Source: Azospirillum sp. TSH100
Lineage (GTDB): Bacteria; Pseudomonadota; Alphaproteobacteria; Azospirillales; Azospirillaceae
DNA: 64,000 nucleotides
Assembly (NCBI RefSeq): GCF_004923295.1
Contig: NZ_CP039635.1
Location: forward strand, 206,501-270,500
Direction of reading: 5' to 3'
This document shows, piece by piece, positions 17,931 through 25,846 of this stretch; position 1 is the first letter of the stretch; each line of letters opens with the position of its first letter. The notes below the pieces were generated by a model. The model was not told the DNA's origin. It was given only the letters and a program-made list of their open reading frames with translations, and did not search any database. Both the position numbers and the translations under genes were made by a program.

Positions 17931-17990
17931 TTGTAACGGTTGCGTAACAGCGGCGCGGCCGTGAAAAGGCGTTGTTACCAAATAGTCCGG
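17931..17990 (+). promoter_or_regulatory. Response-regulator binding block upstream of gtsA (copy B)
   Basis: GTAAC repeats at 17933-17937 and 17944-17948 and an inverted GTTAC at 17974-17978 are followed by CCAAATAGTCCG. Spacing between the first GTAAC and GTTAC is 41 bp, identical to copy A at 11721-11780. The block lies in the divergent region of the response regulator gene and gtsA, so it may also control the regulator. Confidence 0.65.
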
Positions 17991-18073
17991 GCATCGAATT
18001 GCACGCGGGATAGAGTTCCTCCAGCGGCCAAACGGCCGGTCGGAAACCGAACGAAGATAGGGAACAGGGGGAA

Positions 18074-19351
18074 ATGTCCGAAATGCCGTCTCTGCGCAAA
18101 TCAATCCTCAGCATGACCGCCTTGGCCACCGTGATGGCCGGCGCCCTGCTTGCCGCCCCCGCCCAGGCCGAGCCGGCGGTGGAGGTTCTGCATTACTGGA
18201 CCTCCGGCGGCGAATCGAAGGCGGCCGGTGCGCTGCGCCAGGATTTCGAGGCGGCGGGCGGCAAGTGGATCGACGCCCCGGTCGCCGGCGGCGGCGGCGA
18301 CGCGGCCAGCACCGTGCTGCGCTCCCGCGTGCTGGCCGGCGATCCGCCGAACGCCGTGCAGCTGAAGGGCCCGAACATCAAGGACTGGGCGGCGCAGGGC
18401 AAGCTGGCGACGCTGGACGAGGTCGCCAAGGCGGAGAACTGGGACGCCATCCTGCCGCCGCAGATCCGCGACGTGGTGACCTACAAGGGCCATTACTACG
18501 CCGTGCCGGTGAACATCCACCGCGTGAACTGGATGTGGGTCAACCCGAAGGTCATGGAGAAGGCCGGCGTCGCCATCCCGAAGACCTGGGACGAGTTCAA
18601 CGCCGCCGCCGACAAGCTGAAGGCCGCCGGCATCATCCCGCTCGCCCATGGTGGCCAGCCCTGGCAGGAGGGCGCCCTGTTCGAGGACGTCACCCTCGGT
18701 CTCGGCGGTCCCGACTTCTACCGCAAGGCGCTGGTGGAGCTGGACCCCAAGGCGCTGACCAGCGACACGATGGTCAAGGTGTTCGACCAGATGCGCAAGC
18801 TGCGCGGCTATGTCGACGACGGCTTCCCCGGCCGTGAATGGAACCTCGCCGCCGGCCTGCTGATGAACGGCCAAGCCGCCATGCAGATCATGGGCGACTG
18901 GGAAAAGGGCGAACTGACCGCCGCCGGCAAGGTGCCGGGCAAGGATTTCGTCTGCGCACATGTGCCGGGCCAGTTCGGCTACATCGTCAATTCCGACAGC
19001 TTCGTCATGTTCACCTCGGCCAACGCCGACCGCGCCGCCGGGCAGAAGCTGCTGGCCAAGCTGATCCTGGGCAAGAAGTTCCAGGAGACCTTCAACGTGC
19101 TGAAGGGCTCCATCCCCGCCCGCCAGGACATGGCGCGCGACAGCTTCGACGAATGCGCGGTGAAGTCGATGGACGACCTGAAGACCGCCATCGACACCAA
19201 CAGCGCCGTGCCCTCGATGGCGCACGAGATGGCGGTCCCCGGCGCCGTCCGCGGCGCCTTCCTCGACGTCGTCACCGCCCATTTCAACTCCACCATGACC
19301 TCGCAGGAAGCGGTGAAGCGTCTGGCCGAAGCCGTCGATCTGGCGAAGTAA
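18074..19351 (+). CDS. gtsA: Glucose/mannose-type ABC transporter substrate-binding protein
   Basis: This 425-residue periplasmic sugar-binding protein of the CUT1 glucose group has a signal peptide to about residue 33 (LLAAPAQAEP). It continues VEVLHYWTSGGESKAAGALRQDFEAAGG, with VNIHRVNWMWVNPKVMEKAG and MNGQAAMQIMGDWEKGE, all usual for GtsA. The ATG at 18074 follows an AGGGGGA closely; the ATG at 18083 has better spacing. It is transcribed alone, behind regulatory copy B and before a terminator, and it supplies the binding protein that gtsBCD lacks. Confidence 0.93.
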   Translation: MSEMPSLRKSILSMTALATVMAGALLAAPAQAEPAVEVLHYWTSGGESKAAGALRQDFEAAGGKWIDAPVAGGGGDAASTVLRSRVLAGDPPNAVQLKGPNIKDWAAQGKLATLDEVAKAENWDAILPPQIRDVVTYKGHYYAVPVNIHRVNWMWVNPKVMEKAGVAIPKTWDEFNAAADKLKAAGIIPLAHGGQPWQEGALFEDVTLGLGGPDFYRKALVELDPKALTSDTMVKVFDQMRKLRGYVDDGFPGREWNLAAGLLMNGQAAMQIMGDWEKGELTAAGKVPGKDFVCAHVPGQFGYIVNSDSFVMFTSANADRAAGQKLLAKLILGKKFQETFNVLKGSIPARQDMARDSFDECAVKSMDDLKTAIDTNSAVPSMAHEMAVPGAVRGAFLDVVTAHFNSTMTSQEAVKRLAEAVDLAK

Positions 19352-19408
19352 GCTTCCATCTTCCTCGCCCGTTGTCTCTCCTTCTCTGGTGTTGCGCGTG
19401 ACCTTGGA

Positions 19409-19448
19409 AAGCCCCTCCTCCTTCCGGAAGAGGGGCTTCTTTTCGTTT
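19409..19448 (+). terminator. Rho-independent terminator of gtsA
   Basis: Stem AAGCCCCTC (19409-19417) pairs with GAGGGGCTT (19430-19438), with an inner TTCCGGAA. It is followed by TTCTTTTCGTTTTG. It lies 58 nt after the gtsA stop and just before a convergent gene. Confidence 0.85.
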
Positions 19449-19466
19449 TGACATCGGGGCCCAGAA

Positions 19467-20540
19467 TCACGGTGTTATCGCCACCTTCAGCACGCCGTCA
19501 CGCTGGTGGCCGAACAGCTCATAGGCCTCCTCGATCCGCTCCAGCGGGAAGCGGTGGGTGACCAGCGGCTTGAGGTCGACGCGGCCGGAGGCGACGACAC
19601 CCATAAGCCGGCGCATCCGCTCCTTGCCGCCGGGGCAGAGCGAGGTGACGATGGTATGGTCGCCCAGCCCGGCGGCGAAGGGTCCCAGCGGCAGACGCAG
19701 ATCGCCGGAATAGACGCCGAGGCTGGACAGCGTGCCGCCGGGCCGCAGCACGCGCAGAGCCGCCTCGAAGGTCGCCTGGGTGCCCAGCGCCTCGATGGCG
19801 ACATCGACACCGCGGCCGCCGGTCAACCGCATGATCTCCTCCACCGGGTCGACGCTGCGGAAATCCACCACGTGGTCGGCGCCCATCCGCCGTGCCATCT
19901 CCAGCCGTGCCGGCACGGTGTCGACGCCAATAATGGTGGTGGCCCCCTTCAGCTTCGCCCCGGCGGTGGCGCACAGGCCGATCGGACCTTGCGCGAACAC
20001 CGCCACCGTGTCGCCGATGCGGATGTCGCCGCGCTCTGCCCCGGCAAAGCCGGTGGACATGATGTCGGGGCACATCAGCACCTCCTCGTCCGACAGCCCG
20101 TCGGGCACGGCGGCGAGGTTGACCATCGCGTCGGGCACCAGCAGATAGTCGGCCTGCGAGCCGTCGATGCTGTTGCCGAAGCGCCAGCCACCCAGCGGCT
20201 TCCAGCCATGGGCGGTGCCGGCGCCATCCTGGGAATGGCAGCCGCACAGGCAGGCATTGCTGTGCCCGCTGGGGGTGATGGCCCCGGCGATCACCCGCTG
20301 CCCCTCGCGGTATCCGGTGACGGCGGAGCCCAGCTTCTCGATGATGCCGACCGGCTCATGCCCGATGGTCAGGCCACGGGCGACCGGATATTCGCCCTTA
20401 AGGATGTGAATGTCGGTGCCGCAGATCGTCGTCGTGGTGATGCGGATCAGCGCGTCGAGCGGTCCGACGTCGGGGATCGGCTTGTCGTCCAGCACGATGC
20501 GGCCCGGTTCGACAAACACCGCCGCTTTCATCATGACCAT
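19467..20540 (-). CDS. Zinc-dependent medium-chain alcohol dehydrogenase
   Basis: This 357-residue MDR protein has catalytic zinc ligands in CGTDIH (C40) and GHEPVG (H61-E62). The structural-zinc lobe is unusual (SNACLCGCHSQDG). The Rossmann motif is replaced by FAQGPIGLCATAGAKLKGA. The ICGTDIHILKGEYP...WRFGNSIDGSQADYLLVPDA pattern is that of bacterial secondary-alcohol dehydrogenases (TbADH-like). The ATG at 20540 has GGGAGG 5-6 nt upstream; nearby in-frame ATGs at 20534 and 20531 are possible. The substrate is unknown. Confidence 0.88.
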   Translation of the reverse strand: MVMMKAAVFVEPGRIVLDDKPIPDVGPLDALIRITTTTICGTDIHILKGEYPVARGLTIGHEPVGIIEKLGSAVTGYREGQRVIAGAITPSGHSNACLCGCHSQDGAGTAHGWKPLGGWRFGNSIDGSQADYLLVPDAMVNLAAVPDGLSDEEVLMCPDIMSTGFAGAERGDIRIGDTVAVFAQGPIGLCATAGAKLKGATTIIGVDTVPARLEMARRMGADHVVDFRSVDPVEEIMRLTGGRGVDVAIEALGTQATFEAALRVLRPGGTLSSLGVYSGDLRLPLGPFAAGLGDHTIVTSLCPGGKERMRRLMGVVASGRVDLKPLVTHRFPLERIEEAYELFGHQRDGVLKVAITP

Positions 20541-20819
20541 GGCGTCCTCCCATTCTGGTGACAGCCGGTCGAGGGGTTGTTTGGCGTGACCATGGATATG
20601 GCACGCGGCGCAAATGGCCCACGGCCGGCGCTGTGCCTCACGCCGGCCAGCATAGCCCACTCGGGACAGGAGCCGCGTTGATACAGATTAAACGGGCATT
20701 GGTGTCTTTTGGCGACGCCGGTCTTGGCCGGCAGCCCGCCACCCCCACCTAGACTCGGGGCCGCCAGCCAGCCGGCTGCCCCAACCTGGAACCGCCCACC
20801 CCGTCACCGGAGGATCGTG

Positions 20820-21968
20820 ATGCGCAGCACCTTGACCCTGTCGGCCACCACCACTCTTCTTGCCGCCCTCGCCTCCCCCGCCCTGGCCCAGTCGCCGCCG
20901 GGCAATGCACAAGTGGTGAAAACCATCGCGACCAGCGCCGGACCGGTGACGGTCAGCCGCGTTGCAGACGGGCTGGAACGCCCCTGGGGCATCGATTTAC
21001 TTCCCGACGGCCGGGCGCTGGTAACGGAAAAGCCGGGTCGGCTGCGCATCATGGCACGCGACGGTTCGCTATCCGCCCCGCTCGCCGGCACGCCGAAGGT
21101 GTTCAATCAAGGCCAGGGCGGGCTGATGGATGTGGCAGCCGATCCGGACTTCGCCCGCAACCGCACCCTCTATATCGCCTATGCCGAGCCGGGCGAGAAC
21201 GGCACCGCCGGCACGGCGCTCGGCCGCGGCACGCTGGGCGAACAAGGGGTCGAGGATTTCAGGGTCATCTTCCGCCAGTCGCCCAAGGTGGACGGCGGCA
21301 ACCATTTCGGCACCCGCATCGCCTTCGCCCCCGATGGACACCTCTTCCTGACGCTGGGCGAGCGCTACAAGTTCGACCCGGCCCAGAGCCGCGACAACAC
21401 CCTGGGCAAGGTGGTCCGGCTGAACCGCGACGGGTCCGTTCCAAAGGACAATCCCTTTGCCGGCGAGGGCGCAGCGGCGGGCGCCATCTGGTCCTACGGC
21501 CACCGCAACATCGAGGCGGCGGCCATCGACCCGCGCAGCGGCTCGCTGTGGATCGCCGAGATGGGGCCGATGGGCGGCGACGAACTGAACCGGCCGGAGG
21601 CCGGCAGGAATTACGGCTGGCCGCTGGTCAGCTGGGGCAAGCATTACGACGGCCGCGCAATCCCGACCCCGCCGACCCGCAAGGAGTTCACCGACGCAGT
21701 CATCCATTGGACGCCGGTTATCTCGCCATCCGGCATGGTCTTCTACACCGGCGGGCTGTTCCGCGACTGGCGGGGCAGCGCCCTGATCGGCGGATTGAGC
21801 GCCAAGGGGCTGGTGCGTGTCGCCATTGACGGAACCGGGGCGAAGGAGGTGGAGCGCATTCCGCTCGACGCACGCATCCGCGATGTGGCACAGGGTCCGG
21901 ACGACGCCCTCTATGTGATCACCGATGCCACCGACGGCGCGGTCTTGCGGCTGGCGCCGGTCAAATGA
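20820..21968 (+). CDS. PQQ-dependent soluble aldose/glucose dehydrogenase (GSDH family)
   Basis: This 382-residue secreted beta-propeller has a signal peptide to about residue 24 (ALASPALAQ). It shows GLERPWGIDLLPDGRALVTEKPGRLRI, GQGGLMDVAADPDF, DGGNHFGTRIAFAPDGHLFLTLGERY with the catalytic-type histidine, and YGHRNIEAAAIDP. These are typical of YliI/Asd-type aldose sugar dehydrogenases that oxidise sugars in the periplasm using PQQ. GGAGG lies 7 nt before the ATG. No pqq biosynthesis genes are in the window. It complements glucose import by gtsABCD. Confidence 0.9.
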   Translation: MRSTLTLSATTTLLAALASPALAQSPPGNAQVVKTIATSAGPVTVSRVADGLERPWGIDLLPDGRALVTEKPGRLRIMARDGSLSAPLAGTPKVFNQGQGGLMDVAADPDFARNRTLYIAYAEPGENGTAGTALGRGTLGEQGVEDFRVIFRQSPKVDGGNHFGTRIAFAPDGHLFLTLGERYKFDPAQSRDNTLGKVVRLNRDGSVPKDNPFAGEGAAAGAIWSYGHRNIEAAAIDPRSGSLWIAEMGPMGGDELNRPEAGRNYGWPLVSWGKHYDGRAIPTPPTRKEFTDAVIHWTPVISPSGMVFYTGGLFRDWRGSALIGGLSAKGLVRVAIDGTGAKEVERIPLDARIRDVAQGPDDALYVITDATDGAVLRLAPVK

Positions 21969-21984
21969 CCTGAAGAAGGGGCAG

Positions 21985-22479
21985 ATGAGGATCAGAGACT
22001 ACCGGCCATCGGACGCGCCGCTGCTGGCGGCGCTCTACGCCCGCTCCGTCCGCGGCATCGGCCCCCGCTTCTACACGCCGGAGCAGGTGGAGGTCTGGGC
22101 TGCGCAGGCGCCGACGGTGGAACGGGTGCGGCAGGCTTATGGCGACGGCCGCGTCGCCCTGGTCGCCGTGGACGAGGACGACCGGCCGGTGGCATTCAGC
22201 GACGTGGAGTCGGACGGACACATCAACTTCCTCTATTGCGCGCCGGAGGCAGCTGGCCAGGGCGTGATGTCGGCGCTGGTCGACCTGCTGGAGGAGCGTG
22301 CCCGAGCGCTCGGCCACCCCCGCCTGCATGTGGAGGCCAGCGAGGCTGCCCGCCCTTTTTTCCTGCGGCGTGGCTTCACCCTGCTGGAGCGCCGGGACCT
22401 GCGGATCGGCGATGTGCCGATCCACAACTACGCCATGGAGAAGTGGCTGGTCCCGCCGGAGCGTGTCAGTCAGGCCTGA
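21985..22479 (+). CDS. GNAT-family N-acetyltransferase
   Basis: This 164-residue protein has RIRDYRPSDAPLLAALYARSVRGIGPRFYTPEQVEVWA at the start, a beta-strand HINFLYCAPEAAGQGVMSALVDLLEERARALG with the acetyl-CoA-binding loop (AAGQGV), and ARPFFLRRGFTLLERRDL. It resembles the YafP-like GNAT group. It lies 16 nt after the dehydrogenase, and AAGGGG precedes the ATG. Its 3' end overlaps the convergent quinone oxidoreductase by 14 nt. Confidence 0.88.
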   Translation: MRIRDYRPSDAPLLAALYARSVRGIGPRFYTPEQVEVWAAQAPTVERVRQAYGDGRVALVAVDEDDRPVAFSDVESDGHINFLYCAPEAAGQGVMSALVDLLEERARALGHPRLHVEASEAARPFFLRRGFTLLERRDLRIGDVPIHNYAMEKWLVPPERVSQA

Positions 22480-23443
22480 GGACAAGGACACCGCTGGTAC
22501 CCCGCCCCTCCAAGGCCCGATGGGCCTCAGCCGCGGCATCCAGCGGCAGGCAGGTCACCGGACCGGCGCTCAAGCCCCTGGCGGCACGCGACAGCACCTC
22601 CTCGGCAGCAGTACGGTAGGTGGCGGCATCGGCCATGTAAGCGAACACGCTTGGCCGGGCGAGGCAGAGCGACCTGCGTGGTCCCAATTCGGACAGTTCA
22701 AGCGGGGTGACCGGACCGCCGGCCTGGCCAACGCTGGCAACAGTGCCGAACAACCGCACCGCATCGAAGGTCCGGCGCAGCGTGTCGCCGCCGATACCGT
22801 CCACCGCGATATCGACGCCGCGGCCACCGGTCAGGTCGCGTACTGCCGAGACAAAATCCTCTTCCCGGTACAGGATCGCGTGGTCGAGCCCGTGGGCGCG
22901 GGCGGTCTCCGCCTTGGCGGTGCTGCCGACCGTGCCGATGACGGTGGCGCCCAGGCTCTTCGCCCATTGGGTCAGCAGCAGGCCAAGCCCGCCGGCGGCG
23001 GCATGCACCAGGATCGTGCTGCCCGGCCCGACCGTACAGACCCGGTTCAGCAGCATGTGGACGGTGATGCCACGCAGCAGCAGCGACGCGGCGGTCACCG
23101 GCTCCACGCCGTCGGGCAGGCGCACAGCACGGGCGGCGGCCAGCAGGCGGGCCTCGGCATAGCCGCCGGCCGGCAGCCCGGCCCAGGCGACACGGTCGCC
23201 GACGGCAAGACCCTGCACCCCCGGCCCGATCGCCTCCACCACGCCAGCCGCCTCGACACCAAGCGTCGCGGGATAGGCCGGCAGCGGATAGAGGCCGGTA
23301 CGGTGGTAGATGTCGACGAAATTGACCCCGACCGCGTCGTGGCGCAGGCGGATTTCACCCTCGCCCGGGGCCGGCAGGTCGACGAGGGTGGGCTGCATCA
23401 CCTCAGCGCCACCCGGCCCGGTCATCTGGATTGAGCGGATCAT
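22466..23443 (-). CDS. NADPH:quinone oxidoreductase (zinc-independent MDR)
   Basis: This 325-residue QOR-type enzyme has GVNFVDIYHRTGLYPLPAYPATLGVEAAGVVEAIGPGV at the N-terminus and the nucleotide-binding motif HAAAGGLGLLLTQWAKSLGATVIGTVGS. There are no catalytic zinc ligands. The ATG at 23443 has GGAGA upstream. It is divergent from the LysR regulator at 23587 with a 143-bp shared control region, the usual layout of a LysR target. Confidence 0.92.
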   Translation of the reverse strand: MIRSIQMTGPGGAEVMQPTLVDLPAPGEGEIRLRHDAVGVNFVDIYHRTGLYPLPAYPATLGVEAAGVVEAIGPGVQGLAVGDRVAWAGLPAGGYAEARLLAAARAVRLPDGVEPVTAASLLLRGITVHMLLNRVCTVGPGSTILVHAAAGGLGLLLTQWAKSLGATVIGTVGSTAKAETARAHGLDHAILYREEDFVSAVRDLTGGRGVDIAVDGIGGDTLRRTFDAVRLFGTVASVGQAGGPVTPLELSELGPRRSLCLARPSVFAYMADAATYRTAAEEVLSRAARGLSAGPVTCLPLDAAAEAHRALEGRGTSGVLVLRPD

Positions 23444-23586
23444 TTCGGCTGTCTCCGTTGATCGTTGCGATGGAGCGAAAGCTAATCTGTGGCGCAGCAC
23501 ACCGAAATTCGGCAAAGTCACCCAAATCCTGGGCTTTTTTGCGCAGAGACGGAGCGTCCGGTGAGTAGGTCCGATGGAACGAGCCG

Positions 23587-24462
23587 ATGAATTGGGATGA
23601 CCTGCGCGTTTTTCTGGCGCTGGCGGACAGCGGCAGCCTGTCTGCGACGGCACGGAGGCTGGGGGTGGACCACTCCACCGTCGCCCGCCGGGTGGCGGCG
23701 CTGGAGGCCGACCTTGGCGTGCGCCTGTTCGACCGGCTGCCGCGCGGCTATGCCCCGACCGCGGAGGGGGAAGAGTTCGCGATCCTCGCCCGCCGGGTGG
23801 AGGACGGGGTGCTGGCGGTGGAACGCCACGCCCGTGGCCAACCGGGCGAGCCGGCCGGGACGGTGCGGCTGTCGGCCCCACCGGCCTTTTCCAGCAGCTT
23901 CCTCGCCCCGCGGCTGGCCGGCCTGCGGCGGACATTGCCCAAGCTGGTGGTGGAACTGGTGGGCGATGTCCGCGCGGTCAGTCTGACCCGGCGGGAAGCC
24001 GATCTCGCCCTGCGCCTGCAACGGCCGGAAGACGACGGGCTGGTCGCCCGCCGCATCGGCGTGATGGGCTACGGCCTCTATGCGACGCGGGATTATCTCG
24101 ACGCCCGCGACGAGGCCGATTGGGAGTTCATCGGCTATGACGACAGCATGGACCATGTGCCGCAACAGCGCTGGCTGCGGCAGGTGGCCGGCCGCCGCCC
24201 CTTCGTCTTCCGTGCCAACGACCTGATGAGTCTGCGCGGCGCGGCGGCAGCCGGTATCGGCATTGCGACGATTCCCCACTTCCTGGGGCGGGCGGACGCG
24301 GCCCTGGTCCCGGCGGCGCCGGCCAACGGTCTTCCACCGCCACAGCCGCGGGAGCTGTGGCTGCTGGTGCACAACGACCTCAGGCGGTCGGCTCGGGTGC
24401 GGGCGGTGATGGACGCCCTGGTGTCGATCATCGCCGCCGAGCGGTCGTTGCTGGAGGATTGA
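23587..24462 (+). CDS. LysR-family transcriptional regulator
   Basis: This 291-residue LTTR has an N-terminal helix-turn-helix (WDDLRVFLALADSGSLSATARRLGVDHSTVARRVAALEADLG) and an effector domain. It probably controls the divergent quinone oxidoreductase and itself. The inducer is unknown. Confidence 0.93.
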   Translation: MNWDDLRVFLALADSGSLSATARRLGVDHSTVARRVAALEADLGVRLFDRLPRGYAPTAEGEEFAILARRVEDGVLAVERHARGQPGEPAGTVRLSAPPAFSSSFLAPRLAGLRRTLPKLVVELVGDVRAVSLTRREADLALRLQRPEDDGLVARRIGVMGYGLYATRDYLDARDEADWEFIGYDDSMDHVPQQRWLRQVAGRRPFVFRANDLMSLRGAAAAGIGIATIPHFLGRADAALVPAAPANGLPPPQPRELWLLVHNDLRRSARVRAVMDALVSIIAAERSLLED

Positions 24463-24556
24463 GGTCGTGATCGCGGCGGCGGCGCAATCGCGGCCGGCGC
24501 CATGGGCGGTACCAACAAAATTTTCCGCGAACCCTGGGCGTAGCAGGAAAATCGAT

Positions 24557-24582
24557 GGAACAGATCGGCAAGTCGTTTCGTT
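24557..24582 (+). promoter_or_regulatory. EcfG-type (general stress response) promoter
   Basis: GGAAC (24557-24561), 17 nt, then CGTT (24579-24582) matches the known alphaproteobacterial EcfG/SigT consensus GGAAC-N16-17-CGTT exactly. The only downstream gene is the 26-residue membrane peptide 62 bp away. Confidence 0.65.
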
Positions 24583-24644
24583 GAGTCAGCAGCATCGAAG
24601 AGCAGTGCTCTTGCAGCCTGTCCATCTGAATATGGAGGAGACGC

Positions 24645-24725
24645 ATGCCTATCCTGCTTTGGCTTCTCGGTGTTCCCGGAATCATCGTGATCCTGCTTTG
24701 GATGACCGGCATCATCGGTTTCTAA
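24645..24725 (+). CDS. 26-residue hydrophobic single-helix membrane peptide
   Basis: The ATG at 24645 has GGAGGAG 5 nt upstream. The frame encodes one almost uninterrupted hydrophobic helix (residues 2-26, rich in Leu, Ile, Trp and Gly, with one Pro at 11) and ends at a TAA that is closely followed by a textbook terminator. Similar tiny helical peptides occur unnamed in many proteobacteria. A promoter of the general stress sigma factor lies upstream, so this looks like a complete small transcription unit. No function can be assigned beyond membrane insertion. Confidence 0.75.
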   Translation: MPILLWLLGVPGIIVILLWMTGIIGF

Positions 24726-24755
24726 ACCCGCTTCCACCAGCCCGCTTCATCCTGC

Positions 24756-24796
24756 GAAGGCCTCCGCCGGCACAGCCGCGGAGGCCTTCTGTTTTT
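24756..24796 (+). terminator. Strong rho-independent terminator of the small peptide gene
   Basis: A 12-bp perfect stem (24756-24767 GAAGGCCTCCGC with 24778-24789) with a 10-nt loop is followed by TGTTTTT. Confidence 0.95.
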
Positions 24797-24923
24797 CAGC
24801 ATCCCGCCTCGCGCAGGCGCCTGAGCGAAGATTACTTCGATTGTCATGGAACTGTCGTTTGACGGCGGAGGTCGCGACTGACATTTCTATGTTTAGGGAA
24901 TCGTCGAATTTTGGGGTGTCGGC

Positions 24924-25301
24924 ATGGAGAAGAAGGATGTGCTGGCCGGGCTGGCGGCGCTGGCCCAGGAAACGCGGCTGGACATCTTCCGCCTGCTGGT
25001 GGAGGCCGGACCGGAGGGACGTTCCGCCGGATCGATCGCGGAGGCGCTGGTGGTGGCCCCGGCCACCCTGTCCTTCCATTTGTCCACCCTGACCCATGCC
25101 GGACTGATCGTGCAGCGGCGGGAAAGCCGGTCGCTGATCTACTCGGCTGATTTCGACCGGATGACCGGCATCGTCGGCTTCCTGTCGGAAAACTGCTGCG
25201 GCCGGTCGGCCGATGCGAACATCTGCATTGCGGTCTGCGCACCGACGCCGGACGCGGCCAACACCGAAAAGACCACCGCACGCCCGCGCTGCGGCTGCTG
25301 A
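24924..25301 (+). CDS. arsR: ArsR/SmtB-family arsenic-responsive repressor
   Basis: This 125-residue winged-helix repressor contains ALAQETRLDIFRLL and a recognition region SIAEALVVAPATLSFHLSTLTHAGLIVQRRESRSLIYS. It lacks the alpha3 CxC As(III) site. Instead it has C91-C92 and C101 (NCCGRSADANICIAVC), resembling the C-terminal As(III) site of Acidithiobacillus ArsR (Cys95, Cys96, Cys102 as I recall). It heads arsR-arsC-acr3 and should be released from DNA by arsenite. Confidence 0.92.
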   Translation: MEKKDVLAGLAALAQETRLDIFRLLVEAGPEGRSAGSIAEALVVAPATLSFHLSTLTHAGLIVQRRESRSLIYSADFDRMTGIVGFLSENCCGRSADANICIAVCAPTPDAANTEKTTARPRCGC

Positions 25302-25324
25302 CATCCAAAAAGACGGAGCGAAGA

Positions 25325-25828
25325 ATGGCCGAGAACCGCGTCTATAACGTGCTGTTCCTCTGCACCCACAACAGCGCCCGCAGCATGATGGCGGAATGCC
25401 TGCTGAACCGGGAAGGCAAGGGGCACTTCCGTGGCTTCAGCGCCGGCAGCCAGCCATCGGGGCGCATCAACCCGTATGTCCGTGACCTTCTGGAACGGCT
25501 GGGCTTCCCCACCGCCGACCTGCGCTCCAAGAGCTGGGACGAGTTCGCCGCCCCCGACGCCCCGCGGATGGATTTCATCGTCACCGTCTGCGACAACGCG
25601 GCCGGCGAGGTCTGCCCGGTGTGGCCCGGACAGCCGATCAGCGCCCATTGGGGCTTCGCCGATCCGTCCAGCGCCGAGGGCAGCGATGCGGAGAAGGCCG
25701 CCCTCACCGCCACGGTGTTCGGCCAGATCGAACGCCGCATCCAGGCCTTCGCCAGCCTGCCCATCGCGTCACTCGACCGCATGGCGCTGAAGCGCAGGAT
25801 GGACGACATGGCACGGGCAGAAGCGTAG
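25325..25828 (+). CDS. arsC: Arsenate reductase (thioredoxin-type, LMW-phosphatase fold)
   Basis: This 167-residue enzyme reduces arsenate to arsenite. The CX5R phosphatase loop is present (CTHNSAR, about residues 14-20), and so is the resolving pair spaced C-x7-C in VTVCDNAAGEVCPVWPG. The three cysteines are those of the thioredoxin-coupled cascade. It lies 23 nt after arsR and 18 nt before the efflux gene. Confidence 0.94.
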   Translation: MAENRVYNVLFLCTHNSARSMMAECLLNREGKGHFRGFSAGSQPSGRINPYVRDLLERLGFPTADLRSKSWDEFAAPDAPRMDFIVTVCDNAAGEVCPVWPGQPISAHWGFADPSSAEGSDAEKAALTATVFGQIERRIQAFASLPIASLDRMALKRRMDDMARAEA

Positions 25829-25846
25829 AGCGGGAGGGGTAAATCC

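Noticed and set aside
24880..24920. ArsR operator in front of arsR (AATCGTCGAATT)
   Set aside because: The symmetry is short and imperfect, and no second copy or known consensus supports it.
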